Shown here piece by piece: positions 56,109-64,000 of a DNA stretch of 64,000 nucleotides; position 1 is the first letter of the stretch; each line of letters begins with the position of its first letter. The stretch comes from Symsagittifera roscoffensis. Taxonomy: Eukaryota > Xenacoelomorpha > Acoela > Convolutidae. Under the pieces are notes generated by a model. It had not been told where the DNA came from, ran no database searches, and worked only from the letters and a program-made list of their open reading frames with translations. Location of the stretch: the NCBI RefSeq assembly GCF_963678635.1, contig NC_087067.1, forward strand, positions 15,941,639 to 16,005,638, given 5' to 3'. A program made the translations under genes and the position numbers.

Positions 56109-56184
56109 ATCCTGATTGATCATTTACTTACTCACTTGAGTCAAAATCTTGGAATCAAAACCGAATCAAACTTGAAAAAATAGA

Positions 56185-57237
56185 ATGGATAACTTCAACT
56201 TGGATGAATTGATGGACCTGGCAGAGGCATATGTAGGACCGATGATAGATGCAATCTATCGTCGGCTGATCGATCGAGACTTCGCTCTGGAGGACCCAGA
56301 GGTAGTCATGTTGCTGACCGCCCTGATCAACATCTTGGGGCACGACAACCGTGGGGACCGCCCCACGGAAGTCCTGTTGATGGCAGCATATGGAGAAAGA
56401 GGAGTATTAGACCGCCCGAACATGAGAGTGATGAGGTGGAGAAACGGGGCTCTCTCAGGGAGTGACTTGGCGAATGAGCCTGGATTGGGAAGTTCTAGGA
56501 CTTACCAACCAGGTGAGATGCCAATGCCCTCCAAGCCCAAACCTGGGCTGACGACAATGCATCGGGAGATGAACAGCGAGGCGACCTCGTCTGGTTCACC
56601 ACTGAGAGCAGCTGTGCCACCAAAAAGGGCGAAAGTAGGACAGAAAGTTCAGACGAACCAAACCATGCAAGATCTGGATGAGATGAACGAGGAACTGAAA
56701 AGTACAAAGAAGGAGCTGGACGAGATTACCAGAAGCATGCTCCAGATGGAGGAAGATCGGGACATGTGGAGAAAGTTGTTTGAAGACTGCAACAAAAAGC
56801 AGGGTCAAGAGATTGAGCGCTTAAGGCAGGAATACAAAGAGCGATCGGAGCAGATGGCGTTGACAACGGCCGTGGAGAAAGTGATACCTGCAAGGGATAT
56901 TCCTCGTGGGCGGTCCCCGATGGAGCTCTTGACGCCTCGAGAAATGAGTCAAACAACGGAGACACGGCTCCCAGTAGAGACAAATAGAGTAACGATCTCG
57001 GATCCTAGTGACACCTTGGGTGACCCCGTCGTGGAACAGACAGTGAGGAAGCTGATAGAGACAGCTGGACGACTGGTCGCCAACAAGAATGCGCCAGGTT
57101 CCGGGGTGACTGCACCCTATGGAACGATTGACGATACGGGCAAAGTACGACTCTCCCAGACCTTGATCAGACAAAGGATAAGTGACGTGACACCACTCAT
57201 GGGGAGCTCGAGAATCCCAGAGAGGAAAGTACGGTAG
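56185..57237 (+). CDS. accessory ORF, 350-aa coiled-coil protein
   Basis: ATG at 56185. An acidic helical N-terminus (MDNFNLDELMDLAEAYVG), a low-complexity middle, a strong coiled coil (about residues 165-225: DEMNEELKSTKKELDEI, QGQEIERLRQEYKERSEQM), then a Ser/Thr/Arg-rich tail. It resembles a structural or assembly protein in style; no family recognised. Its TAG (57235-57237) is immediately followed, in the same frame, by the ATG of the next ORF, which suggests read-through or termination-reinitiation coupling. Confidence 0.7.
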   Translation: MDNFNLDELMDLAEAYVGPMIDAIYRRLIDRDFALEDPEVVMLLTALINILGHDNRGDRPTEVLLMAAYGERGVLDRPNMRVMRWRNGALSGSDLANEPGLGSSRTYQPGEMPMPSKPKPGLTTMHREMNSEATSSGSPLRAAVPPKRAKVGQKVQTNQTMQDLDEMNEELKSTKKELDEITRSMLQMEEDRDMWRKLFEDCNKKQGQEIERLRQEYKERSEQMALTTAVEKVIPARDIPRGRSPMELLTPREMSQTTETRLPVETNRVTISDPSDTLGDPVVEQTVRKLIETAGRLVANKNAPGSGVTAPYGTIDDTGKVRLSQTLIRQRISDVTPLMGSSRIPERKVR

Positions 57238-60207
57238 ATGCCAGCGAAGAAAGTGTCTCGCATAATAGACGTGCAAAAGAATAATCAATTGAAATATAAT
57301 TTCACGGGAGTTCCGGAGACAGATCCGAGGGCCTGCTTCAATCGAGCTACTTGGAGCCCGGCAGTAAACCTGCAGCAACCACCACTCGGGACATCTCATC
57401 TGATAATGGGAGACAGCTTGGTCAGAGTGCTGTCGAAGTTGAGGACTACGTGGATCACCACGGTGATGGCCTTTGGAGGCGCGACGATAGCCCAATTATA
57501 TCGGATGGTGAAACTGATGAATCCAGGAAGGATCCCCAATGTGATGATCTTAGTTGGGACGAATGACATCTCCAGAGGTTCAGATGAGCAGGAAGCATTA
57601 TGGGAGTCAATGATGGTGTGTTTGTTTACGACCCTCTGGCAGAAAATCAATTGCGTGGTACTGATCGTTTGCACTGTGCCAATGAACGCGAGAAGCCTGA
57701 CAGCATCAGGAAGAAGGCATAACGAGGGAGTCGTCAGGTGGAATAACATCCTGAGGAACCTCGCAAGTCGAAACGCCGGAAGAATGATCCTCATGGACAA
57801 CGAACATGAGTTGAGAGCTATGGATCAGGCCAGACTGACCACGGACGGCATCCACTTCGACAGTATCGAAGGACAAGCTTGTATGAATCGAGTCTTCCAA
57901 GAGCGGTTGGACGAGCTGGAAGCAGAACTCTTTGACACAGGAGTGCTGAAGGAAGAGGGAACAGCGAGTGACGCGGTGATTACTACCTTTGTGCCTCCTA
58001 GCCTGGAAACACGCTTGGGCACGGACCCGGCCGTCACGAACTACAGGCCACAAAGCTCCAGCGAACCAGGTCAAAGGACAGACGTACATGATCGATTGGG
58101 AGAAGCGCCGATGAGGAGGACCATCCATCCTAGGAGAAGAATAGGACCTGTCAACCCAATCGAAGAGACAGCCAGCACGTCTAGATCGGATACTAGATCG
58201 GAGACGACAAGTACCAGTCGAGAGGAGAGACGTCCGAACAGAGGCTCGTTGATGTGGTCAAGACCCATACCGTCTCCCTGGCATATATACAAAGACGAAC
58301 TAATGAAGCTGGATCTCCAGAGAGTAAGCTTCATCGAAGATGCAAGGAGGATGCTGAATGGAGCGACGCTATCCGTCAGCAGATTGTACTCGATAACCGG
58401 CGTAGACTGGTTGATAGCCGCTAGCATAAATTTCAGCTCCACGACGGCCTTGAGATTTGCTGACTTGGAGGGACTGCCCTCTAACAACACGATGGGACCG
58501 GTGAATGCGAGACCGTTGCAAGATGTGAGACTGAATCACGATGAGGGGAATCGTGAAGAGAGACCAGGAAGATTCCTGACGACGAGAGCGCCGATTGGAC
58601 AACACGTGAAGATATTCAGGCAGCTGACTACACCCCCTGGTCATGTGAAGGAAAGAGTATACCCAAAACTAGTGAACCAAGATGGTGATGCCCAAAGATA
58701 TGGCGGATTGACAGCGATAAAAAAAGATGAGACCATCTTCGCCGCCTATGATAAAGCAGAGATGAGGAAGGCCAAGATTATGGTAGTAGCGAATTCAGAG
58801 TTCGTGTACACCTCCAAGTCTTTGTTTTGGCCAGACGTCATAATGTTGGCAGCGGTCGACTTGGACTTACTGCAATCGATATCTTTGGCTATAGGGGTGC
58901 AAAGGCAGACGGACATGAACCCAATTACGATTGTGTTTGCTGGCATCAATGACCATCTACACAGTAGAGGTTTTCTGAGCAGACTCAGAGATCCTACAAC
59001 AGCAGAGAACGCTGTATGGCCAGCGATAAAAGACATCCTTGAGTCGACGGGTGAAGTGGTGGATGCGACGAAGGAAGGGTCATTCAATAAAGTGGCACTG
59101 AGAGTAGTATTCGCGTCGTCTCCGGGATATGCACATCTCCCGGATGGACCCAAATTTGTGTATGCGATAGTGGCCTTACTTTCGGAAGGAAAATATGATG
59201 TGATCATATCAGCCCCGAATCGCATGATAGAGATGGAGAACCTGAGGCCACTTAAGGCTGAACTGCCTGCGGTATGGTCAGATATCTCAAACGCGATGAG
59301 AGGATTCAAGGACCATTCGCTACACATGTTAGTATTGGACGAGGTGCTGGGGTTGGAACTGTCCAATTTCAGTCGGCAACTCAAACTGAAGCCGGGAATA
59401 GACGACGACCATCGAGTGATCGCGGCAATGTCCAACGACTTATGGTTCCGAGCAATGGAGGTGGCAGGTGAAGACACAAGGAGGAAAAATTCACTAGAGA
59501 CGAGGGCTCACTTGGAAGCGATGGTTCTGAGAACTAAGCCGGAAGCCAACCAGTGGCTACACCTGAACCCTAGAGTAGCGGCATTGGTTGCAGATGCTTT
59601 TGATCAAGGCCCCGTGATGATCACAAAGATACATGCCTACTTGTTGAAGGAGGTGAACCTGGCGGAAAATGCTGGAGAAAAGACCGCTGAATTTGTGAAC
59701 AGAATGTGTCAGATTACTCTGGAAACCTTCTGGACCCGGGAAGTGAAGGGACAGGAGGGCTTTGAAAGGACAGACAGCATGCTGGAAGGGTTGGGAGCCG
59801 GATGGACCGCGTCCTTCTTGGCAAAAGTTTACCCGAAAGTCTCGCACTACTTGATAAAAGAATTCCTCCAAGCAGTAGTGGAAGTGTCGATAGTGGAACT
59901 AATAGCCTTGTTCGTGACATTCGGAGCGGAGAACTTCGTAAAAGAACCGGCGATACTGCTCACCGATGGAATCCAGAACCTGCGGCTAGACGGACTTCTG
60001 ACATTGATTGCAATTACCCATGGAAACTTGGGAGGACTGATGAAACTGGCACGTTGTCCAGAGCAGATGAGAGAGAGAGAGAGTGAGGAACTTGGATATG
60101 AAGAAATCCACGGACTCGTGGAACAAGATAAGAGACCTGAGACACACTCTTATCCAGTATCTCTTACAACAAAATCGCTTTGGAACGGGAGAAGACGAGA
60201 CGATTGA
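57238..60207 (+). CDS. accessory ORF with SGNH/GDSL hydrolase domain, 989 aa
   Basis: Starts at the ATG abutting the previous stop. Residues about 50-230 show all SGNH blocks in order: IMGDSLVRV (nucleophile Ser60), FGGATI (Gly), ILVGTNDIS (Asn109) and TTDGIHFD (Asp203, His206). Such domains are esterases or deacetylases; the substrate here is unknown. A disordered Arg/Ser linker (about 255-355) follows. The C-terminal 630 residues are unassigned, but include a second block-III-like FAGINDHLHSRG at residue 569 after a strand ending in VVANSEF, suggesting a degenerate second SGNH-like fold. The last about 35 codons overlap the next ORF and may be out of frame. No signal peptide or transmembrane segment. 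Confidence 0.8.
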   Translation: MPAKKVSRIIDVQKNNQLKYNFTGVPETDPRACFNRATWSPAVNLQQPPLGTSHLIMGDSLVRVLSKLRTTWITTVMAFGGATIAQLYRMVKLMNPGRIPNVMILVGTNDISRGSDEQEALWESMMVCLFTTLWQKINCVVLIVCTVPMNARSLTASGRRHNEGVVRWNNILRNLASRNAGRMILMDNEHELRAMDQARLTTDGIHFDSIEGQACMNRVFQERLDELEAELFDTGVLKEEGTASDAVITTFVPPSLETRLGTDPAVTNYRPQSSSEPGQRTDVHDRLGEAPMRRTIHPRRRIGPVNPIEETASTSRSDTRSETTSTSREERRPNRGSLMWSRPIPSPWHIYKDELMKLDLQRVSFIEDARRMLNGATLSVSRLYSITGVDWLIAASINFSSTTALRFADLEGLPSNNTMGPVNARPLQDVRLNHDEGNREERPGRFLTTRAPIGQHVKIFRQLTTPPGHVKERVYPKLVNQDGDAQRYGGLTAIKKDETIFAAYDKAEMRKAKIMVVANSEFVYTSKSLFWPDVIMLAAVDLDLLQSISLAIGVQRQTDMNPITIVFAGINDHLHSRGFLSRLRDPTTAENAVWPAIKDILESTGEVVDATKEGSFNKVALRVVFASSPGYAHLPDGPKFVYAIVALLSEGKYDVIISAPNRMIEMENLRPLKAELPAVWSDISNAMRGFKDHSLHMLVLDEVLGLELSNFSRQLKLKPGIDDDHRVIAAMSNDLWFRAMEVAGEDTRRKNSLETRAHLEAMVLRTKPEANQWLHLNPRVAALVADAFDQGPVMITKIHAYLLKEVNLAENAGEKTAEFVNRMCQITLETFWTREVKGQEGFERTDSMLEGLGAGWTASFLAKVYPKVSHYLIKEFLQAVVEVSIVELIALFVTFGAENFVKEPAILLTDGIQNLRLDGLLTLIAITHGNLGGLMKLARCPEQMRERESEELGYEEIHGLVEQDKRPETHSYPVSLTTKSLWNGRRRDD

Positions 60208-61390
60208 AAGAGAGGAAGACGTGAGACGACATGTTGGAGGCATGCCGCTGTTAACCGATCTGAGTTTGGCTATGAGAACCGATCCCTTGGCGCTGATCAG
60301 AGGAGTCACGGAGTTCGTGACTGTGATCTATGGACCCGCAGCCACGTTTGCGTTCCCTGACGTTAAAGTGGAAGCATATAGGAGGTCGGTGCTGCACCTG
60401 AACCTCATATCGGCAGTGGACGGTAGTACGCTGAACTGGTATGAGCAATACACATTGCGTGAGCTCATGAGTGAAGATCTGTTATTTGCGAAAATATCGG
60501 AGCCAGAGATTACAGTCATCAATTTTGACGATCACTTCCGTGATCGCATGGGAGAAGTAGAAATAGGACACATTGAGGTGTTTCCAAAGCTTTGGAATCT
60601 GAGACCCTATGATAAGACGAATGGTGAAATAACCAGAGTGCCTCGTTTCACTGCAGCATATCACAAAGTGAGAGAAGAGACGAAGGACTGGGGCGATTAC
60701 AAGAAGCTGCCGGAGTTAATCCCTGAATTCCCTCTGATAAGAAGGATGCTGCTCGGAGCAGTCTCCGTGGTACAAACTCCTAGGTTGAGAGCATTCGAAA
60801 CCAATGACAGGAGAGTAGGGAATTTCGTGGGAACGATGGATCCATACTTTGTAGGGAGAAATGCCGCCGTGTTACAGTACACACGATTTGCATACACGGA
60901 TCAAGCGACGAGAAGGCGAATAAGCAACGCCGCGACTCCCAAACCTGGAAGATTTGATGAGGAATGGAAGGGATTAGGCTTAGCTCCGATGAGGATGAGA
61001 GGCAGGACCGAACTGCCTGAAGCCTCATTAATCCTGACTAGTGTAAAACAGGAGATGAAAGTGGGAGGCATACTGCAGACGAGAACCTTCCTAGCACCCT
61101 TCGGCTGCGAAGAAATCAAAGTGGTCCATGGAGAAGAGGAAGATAAGTCGGCCGGTACACTGCTCATACCGAGGTTCCCGGAAGAAGCCGACAATGATGA
61201 AAAAAAGGACCATCGAGCTCGAACAAGGATAAGTCAGAAGGAGATTACGGACAAGGAGGAAGTCGAAAAACCGAAGAACCCATGCAACAAGATCAAGCTG
61301 GTGGGGAAGACGACAGGGCATCGACAGGAGGAACATCCAGCCTGGATTTCAATATCTTCAGTGATCTTGAGAATAACGCACACACGTTGA
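60071..61390 (+). CDS. accessory ORF, 435 aa, unrecognised
   Basis: The frame opens exactly within an (AG)n run at 60069-60082; the first ATG is 60098. It is +1 relative to the SGNH ORF, so a one- or two-base indel in the dinucleotide run could have separated a single product; otherwise the two overlap by 110 bases. Globular, mixed composition (LHLNLISAVDGSTLNW, FPKLWNLRPYD, MDPYFVGRNAAVLQYTRF), then an acidic/basic low-complexity tail. No motif recognised. Confidence 0.65.
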   Translation, partial: ERERVRNLDMKKSTDSWNKIRDLRHTLIQYLLQQNRFGTGEDETIEREEDVRRHVGGMPLLTDLSLAMRTDPLALIRGVTEFVTVIYGPAATFAFPDVKVEAYRRSVLHLNLISAVDGSTLNWYEQYTLRELMSEDLLFAKISEPEITVINFDDHFRDRMGEVEIGHIEVFPKLWNLRPYDKTNGEITRVPRFTAAYHKVREETKDWGDYKKLPELIPEFPLIRRMLLGAVSVVQTPRLRAFETNDRRVGNFVGTMDPYFVGRNAAVLQYTRFAYTDQATRRRISNAATPKPGRFDEEWKGLGLAPMRMRGRTELPEASLILTSVKQEMKVGGILQTRTFLAPFGCEEIKVVHGEEEDKSAGTLLIPRFPEEADNDEKKDHRARTRISQKEITDKEEVEKPKNPCNKIKLVGKTTGHRQEEHPAWISISSVILRITHTR

Positions 61391-63147
61391 AAACGACTGA
61401 GCCAGCGGATGAAGGCATCTCGACACTGGAGCCTCCGTCAGCCTTTATGGAAATGAAACGGAATTTGCCGGAGAGCAGCTCTCCTGGCAATTCAAGAAAT
61501 AACGACCAGAGAATCCTCATGGAATCACCTAGGAGGAGAAGAATAGAGGCCTCAGCCAGAGTATCTTTCTTGGAAACGCTGCCCGAAGAAGAATGGGAAG
61601 TACATCACCGAGACCACGAGAGTAGGACGGGATGCAAACTGGACAGAGTGGCGTTTATGGAAGAGGTCTGGACCGTAGTTCAGAGCTATGGGACCCAGTC
61701 CATTCTCAAAACGGGTCTCAACCAACCCTTGATGAGAGAAGTACTTGACAAGCTTGATGAGTGTGAAAGGAGACAGAGTGAGTTGTTGATCGACTCAGCC
61801 ACTGATGAAAGTGAAGCGAATTCTCCCATCAAGATGACACCGCAGGACGATGAAGGAGAGGTGGTGTATCTGTCAAGAACCAGGAGAGGGACGATGCGAT
61901 CAAAATTGGTGATTGGTAAAAACAATGCGATGAAAATGAAGTTAGGCAGCAGAGTGATGCCGAGGAGAGTCGGAAAGACGAAGGTGGATTCAGAAATATT
62001 GATGAAATCTGTTAACTCAGCGAAAAGGAAACGAGTTGAGGAGGTCATGGATTTGGGGCAAGGTGATTATCAACTGTCTGGCACAGATAAAATGTTAACT
62101 GATATAGCGATGGTGCCACCCATTCTCATGGCGGGGATAAAGTCAACAGGTTATAAATCCAAAAGGGGTGACCGCACTCTGACTGGAGCAACCTTAGAAA
62201 TGGAAATACTCAGCCAATGTGGAGAGAGCACAATGAAAGACTTCAAGCCATCTCCCATGAATCATGGAAAGGTGAGTGCTGCAGGACAACTAACACCAGT
62301 GGAATATAACCGACTAACAGTGTCGGAGACTGTGTCGATAGATGAACCCACCGGTGGATACATGGAGATGTTAGAATACCGAAACTCGGCTAGAGGGTAT
62401 GTAATGGCCCTGGAAGACGAAAAAGCCATGGAGGGTTATCTGGAAACGATGTTTCAAGGCACCACCCTCAAGCAGAAGGCGTACGGGACTTTAGCGTCGT
62501 CTGACATACAAGCAGAAACGATAGAGCAGTTGGTGAGCCTTCCATGGAAAGCAGTAGTATTAAGGTATTTCGAAGAAGAAATGAGGACTACGCCAAGAAT
62601 ACATGCTCTCGTGGCAGTGCCTTACGTAAGAACAGAGTTACAACTCAGGTTTGCCTGGTGCATGATGGGACTGACTCGCGAAGAATATGATTCAGAAGAA
62701 AGGAAGAGATCAAAAGAGGAGAAGGTTTTCCTTATGATGAACCTGAGGGATCTGATAGTCCAGGAGGGAGCAGCAGTAGCGTGTGCGAAGCGGAGAGACG
62801 CTCTCTGTTTCATTCGATTCCTGATAGAGCAGATTTCAGTACCTGCACTGAACACCTGTGTTAAAATGTTGAAGGAAGGCGATGAGCGAACGAAAGCCTT
62901 ATTCTTGCTAGCTTTGCTGGATATGCAGCAAAGTAAACCGATGAGGGTGAACATGAAAGAACCTGAGGAATTGGAACCCATGAAAAAGATAGACGAAATC
63001 AGGAGATTCTCAAACAAGCAGCTGAGACTCACTAAAGAATCTATGGGAGCATTGCCGAAATCCAGTGAATACTGTGGACCGATCAAGAAGAAATCGTATG
63101 GCTATGTATCCGGGATCAAAGGGATCGCGTACACAATCCTTTCCTGA
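61282..63147 (+). CDS. accessory ORF, 621 aa, unrecognised
   Basis: ATG at 61282 (the frame is open from about 61200), overlapping the previous ORF by 109 bases in the -1 frame. The N-terminal 110 residues are polar and low-complexity (ESPRRRRIEASAR). The rest is globular with several helical stretches (LVSLPWKAVVLRYFEEEM, MMNLRDLIVQEGAAVACAK). No domain recognised. Length and lack of stops argue that it is a real gene of the element. Confidence 0.7.
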   Translation: MQQDQAGGEDDRASTGGTSSLDFNIFSDLENNAHTLKTTEPADEGISTLEPPSAFMEMKRNLPESSSPGNSRNNDQRILMESPRRRRIEASARVSFLETLPEEEWEVHHRDHESRTGCKLDRVAFMEEVWTVVQSYGTQSILKTGLNQPLMREVLDKLDECERRQSELLIDSATDESEANSPIKMTPQDDEGEVVYLSRTRRGTMRSKLVIGKNNAMKMKLGSRVMPRRVGKTKVDSEILMKSVNSAKRKRVEEVMDLGQGDYQLSGTDKMLTDIAMVPPILMAGIKSTGYKSKRGDRTLTGATLEMEILSQCGESTMKDFKPSPMNHGKVSAAGQLTPVEYNRLTVSETVSIDEPTGGYMEMLEYRNSARGYVMALEDEKAMEGYLETMFQGTTLKQKAYGTLASSDIQAETIEQLVSLPWKAVVLRYFEEEMRTTPRIHALVAVPYVRTELQLRFAWCMMGLTREEYDSEERKRSKEEKVFLMMNLRDLIVQEGAAVACAKRRDALCFIRFLIEQISVPALNTCVKMLKEGDERTKALFLLALLDMQQSKPMRVNMKEPEELEPMKKIDEIRRFSNKQLRLTKESMGALPKSSEYCGPIKKKSYGYVSGIKGIAYTILS

Positions 63148-63971
63148 GTGAAGACATACGCGATTGCTTCTTCGATTATGAGCATGTGGTGTTGCTAAGA
63201 TTCTGGACGTCCAGAATTGTAACGATTAAGAGCGTTAACAATACACAGGCCAAATTGGGACTGGTCTTGGAAGAAGAGGTGACTGCACCTTCAGTACCAA
63301 AATCCGACAAAAGAGTGGAGTTTGGGTTGGGATTCTCAGATGAACTACTGAGAACGAGCTTGCTGACAGTGTGGGTATTGATGAGGCCATCATGGTGTCC
63401 TAGTCCCAACGCTGACTCAATATTACGGGCGACACAAGACGTACAGAGGGAACTGAATGCAGACTGTAAGCTGCGTGACCTCAACATCATATATAATGTG
63501 ATGATAACGGCCTCTAAGAGCAACGGAGAAGATAAAGTGGAGTTGCCTGGCTGGGGACCAGAAGACTGGGTCAAACCTGGTAGCTGTCTGGCGGAAGTCT
63601 GTGGAATGGAGGGTCACGTTTGTGGAGGTATGGACTGTGTGAAGACCCTGGAAAAACAACACAAGCAATTGACGGTATTGTTTGGAAACGTAGTGATGAA
63701 GGCAAGAACAGAAACGGAACTGATAGCAGATTGCCATGGAGGAAACGATGTGAATCTAGTGACTGCACTAGGATTCTATAGCATGTTTGGTTCTTTAGAG
63801 TCACTATTGAATCTAGAACAGAAACATGAGATGGTCACAGCCATCAGTGTAGAAGTATTACCAGGAGTTCTGCAGACTGAGCAGAAATACATAGGAAAAT
63901 GGAGGGAAGCAATCGAGACGGAAATGAACATTAGACACAGTGAGACTTATTGTAGACCATCAGGAGCATGA
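63147..63971 (+). CDS. accessory ORF, at least 261 aa, unrecognised
   Basis: The frame overlaps the end of the 621-aa ORF and is open upstream of it (EDIRDCFFDYEHVVLL). There is no ATG before about 63379, so it is probably reached by a -1 shift from the preceding frame, or the two were one protein before an indel. It contains several cysteines (SCLAEVCGMEGHVCGGMDC) and ends at TGA 63969-63971, 29 bases from the window edge. Function unknown. Confidence 0.55.
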   Translation, partial: SEDIRDCFFDYEHVVLLRFWTSRIVTIKSVNNTQAKLGLVLEEEVTAPSVPKSDKRVEFGLGFSDELLRTSLLTVWVLMRPSWCPSPNADSILRATQDVQRELNADCKLRDLNIIYNVMITASKSNGEDKVELPGWGPEDWVKPGSCLAEVCGMEGHVCGGMDCVKTLEKQHKQLTVLFGNVVMKARTETELIADCHGGNDVNLVTALGFYSMFGSLESLLNLEQKHEMVTAISVEVLPGVLQTEQKYIGKWREAIETEMNIRHSETYCRPSGA

Positions 63972-64000
63972 TATTTGGTGGGTTCAACATTGGCTCCAAT

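Larger units (their letters stand above)
55778..56184 (+). other. non-coding gap between the two element modules
   Basis: Contains a (TGTTA)n short tandem run (about 55837-55863), AATAAA at 55999-56004, and a pyrimidine tract ending in TAG (CACTTCTTTTCTAG, ends 56108) 76 bases before the next ATG. It could hold the 3' end of a Gag-Pol RNA and the 3' splice site of a subgenomic RNA. Confidence 0.5.
41426..64000 (+). mobile_element. giant Ty3/Gypsy-type retroelement (5' part; continues past window)
   Basis: From about 41.4 kb the base composition becomes clearly richer in G and C. A structured non-coding leader is followed by gag (CCHC knuckles), protease, RT, RNase H and integrase in the order PR-RT-RH-IN with a GPF module, which is diagnostic of Ty3/Gypsy. 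A macrodomain and five further ORFs follow to the edge. The 3' LTR is not in the window, so LTR boundaries, primer-binding site and total length cannot be set; the left edge is placed by composition and the first tandem repeat. At least 22.5 kb in this window makes it one of the very large LTR elements (compare Ogre of plants and Burro of planarians). No envelope-like ORF is seen. Confidence 0.85.

Noticed and set aside
51598..63804. Long minus-strand frames across the retroelement (for example 55006-55734, 58746-59477)
   Set aside because: Antisense shadows caused by G/C-balanced coding sequence; the plus frames carry the recognisable domains.
56185..63971. Envelope glycoprotein in the accessory module
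   Set aside because: No signal peptide, furin-like site or membrane anchor is visible in any of these ORFs.
1..64000. CRISPR arrays, bacterial operons, rRNA genes
   Set aside because: The window is eukaryotic with spliced genes; no direct-repeat/spacer array or rRNA sequence is present.

Overview
The window is metazoan nuclear DNA. It is AT-rich and repeat-laden, with spliced genes, GT-AG introns and host proteins specific to animals or eukaryotes (a Frizzled receptor, TAF5, ERH). I cannot name the species. Four host genes have a consensus 3' splice site only 5-10 bases upstream of their ATG. That is the signature of spliced-leader trans-splicing, so an invertebrate lineage that uses it (flatworm, tunicate, or similar) is the best guess. 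Giant Ty3/Gypsy elements are also known from planarians (the 'Burro' elements), but this is a suggestion only.

Layout. 1-7.4 kb: intergenic, with a tRNA-like SINE head and an (AT)n tract. 7.4-14.1 kb: a three-exon Frizzled gene (718 aa) on +. 14.2-16.3 kb: tandem and dispersed repeats. 16.4-18.9 kb: a 5'-truncated LINE on -, flanked by a short target duplication and sitting inside an unrecognised coding frame. 20.2-28.9 kb: a four-exon gene on - for a 224-aa coiled-coil protein, assembled here from phase-compatible exons, with introns full of repeats. 33.6-34.2 kb: a two-exon ERH gene on -. 35.3-37.4 kb: gene-like exons, including a broken SGNH-hydrolase-like frame. 38.1-38.5 kb: a decayed LINE RT fragment. 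38.9-40.9 kb: intronless TAF5 on -.

From about 41.4 kb to the right edge the composition changes abruptly. The rest appears to be one very large Ty3/Gypsy-type retroelement on + that runs out of the window. It has a roughly 4.8-kb non-coding leader (probably all or part of the 5' LTR/UTR) built from tandem duplications, conserved stem-loops, four tRNA-sized 69-nt units and an array of GGAGGGGTC boxes. Gag follows (coiled coil, capsid-like part, two CCHC knuckles), then Pol (protease, RT, RNase H, long spacer, integrase with GPF module). Pol is followed in frame by a domain resembling the OARD1/TARG1 type of ADP-ribose macrodomain.

After a short gap with a poly(A) signal and a splice-acceptor-like site there is a second module of closely packed ORFs: a 350-aa coiled-coil protein, a 989-aa protein with an SGNH/GDSL hydrolase domain, and three ORFs I cannot assign (435, 621 and at least 261 aa). 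No envelope-like protein (signal peptide plus transmembrane anchor) is visible. The RT of this copy is broken by frameshifts, a stop and loss of the YxDD box, yet the accessory ORFs remain long and open. The macro-plus-SGNH accessory cargo and the structured leader are the most interesting content of the window.
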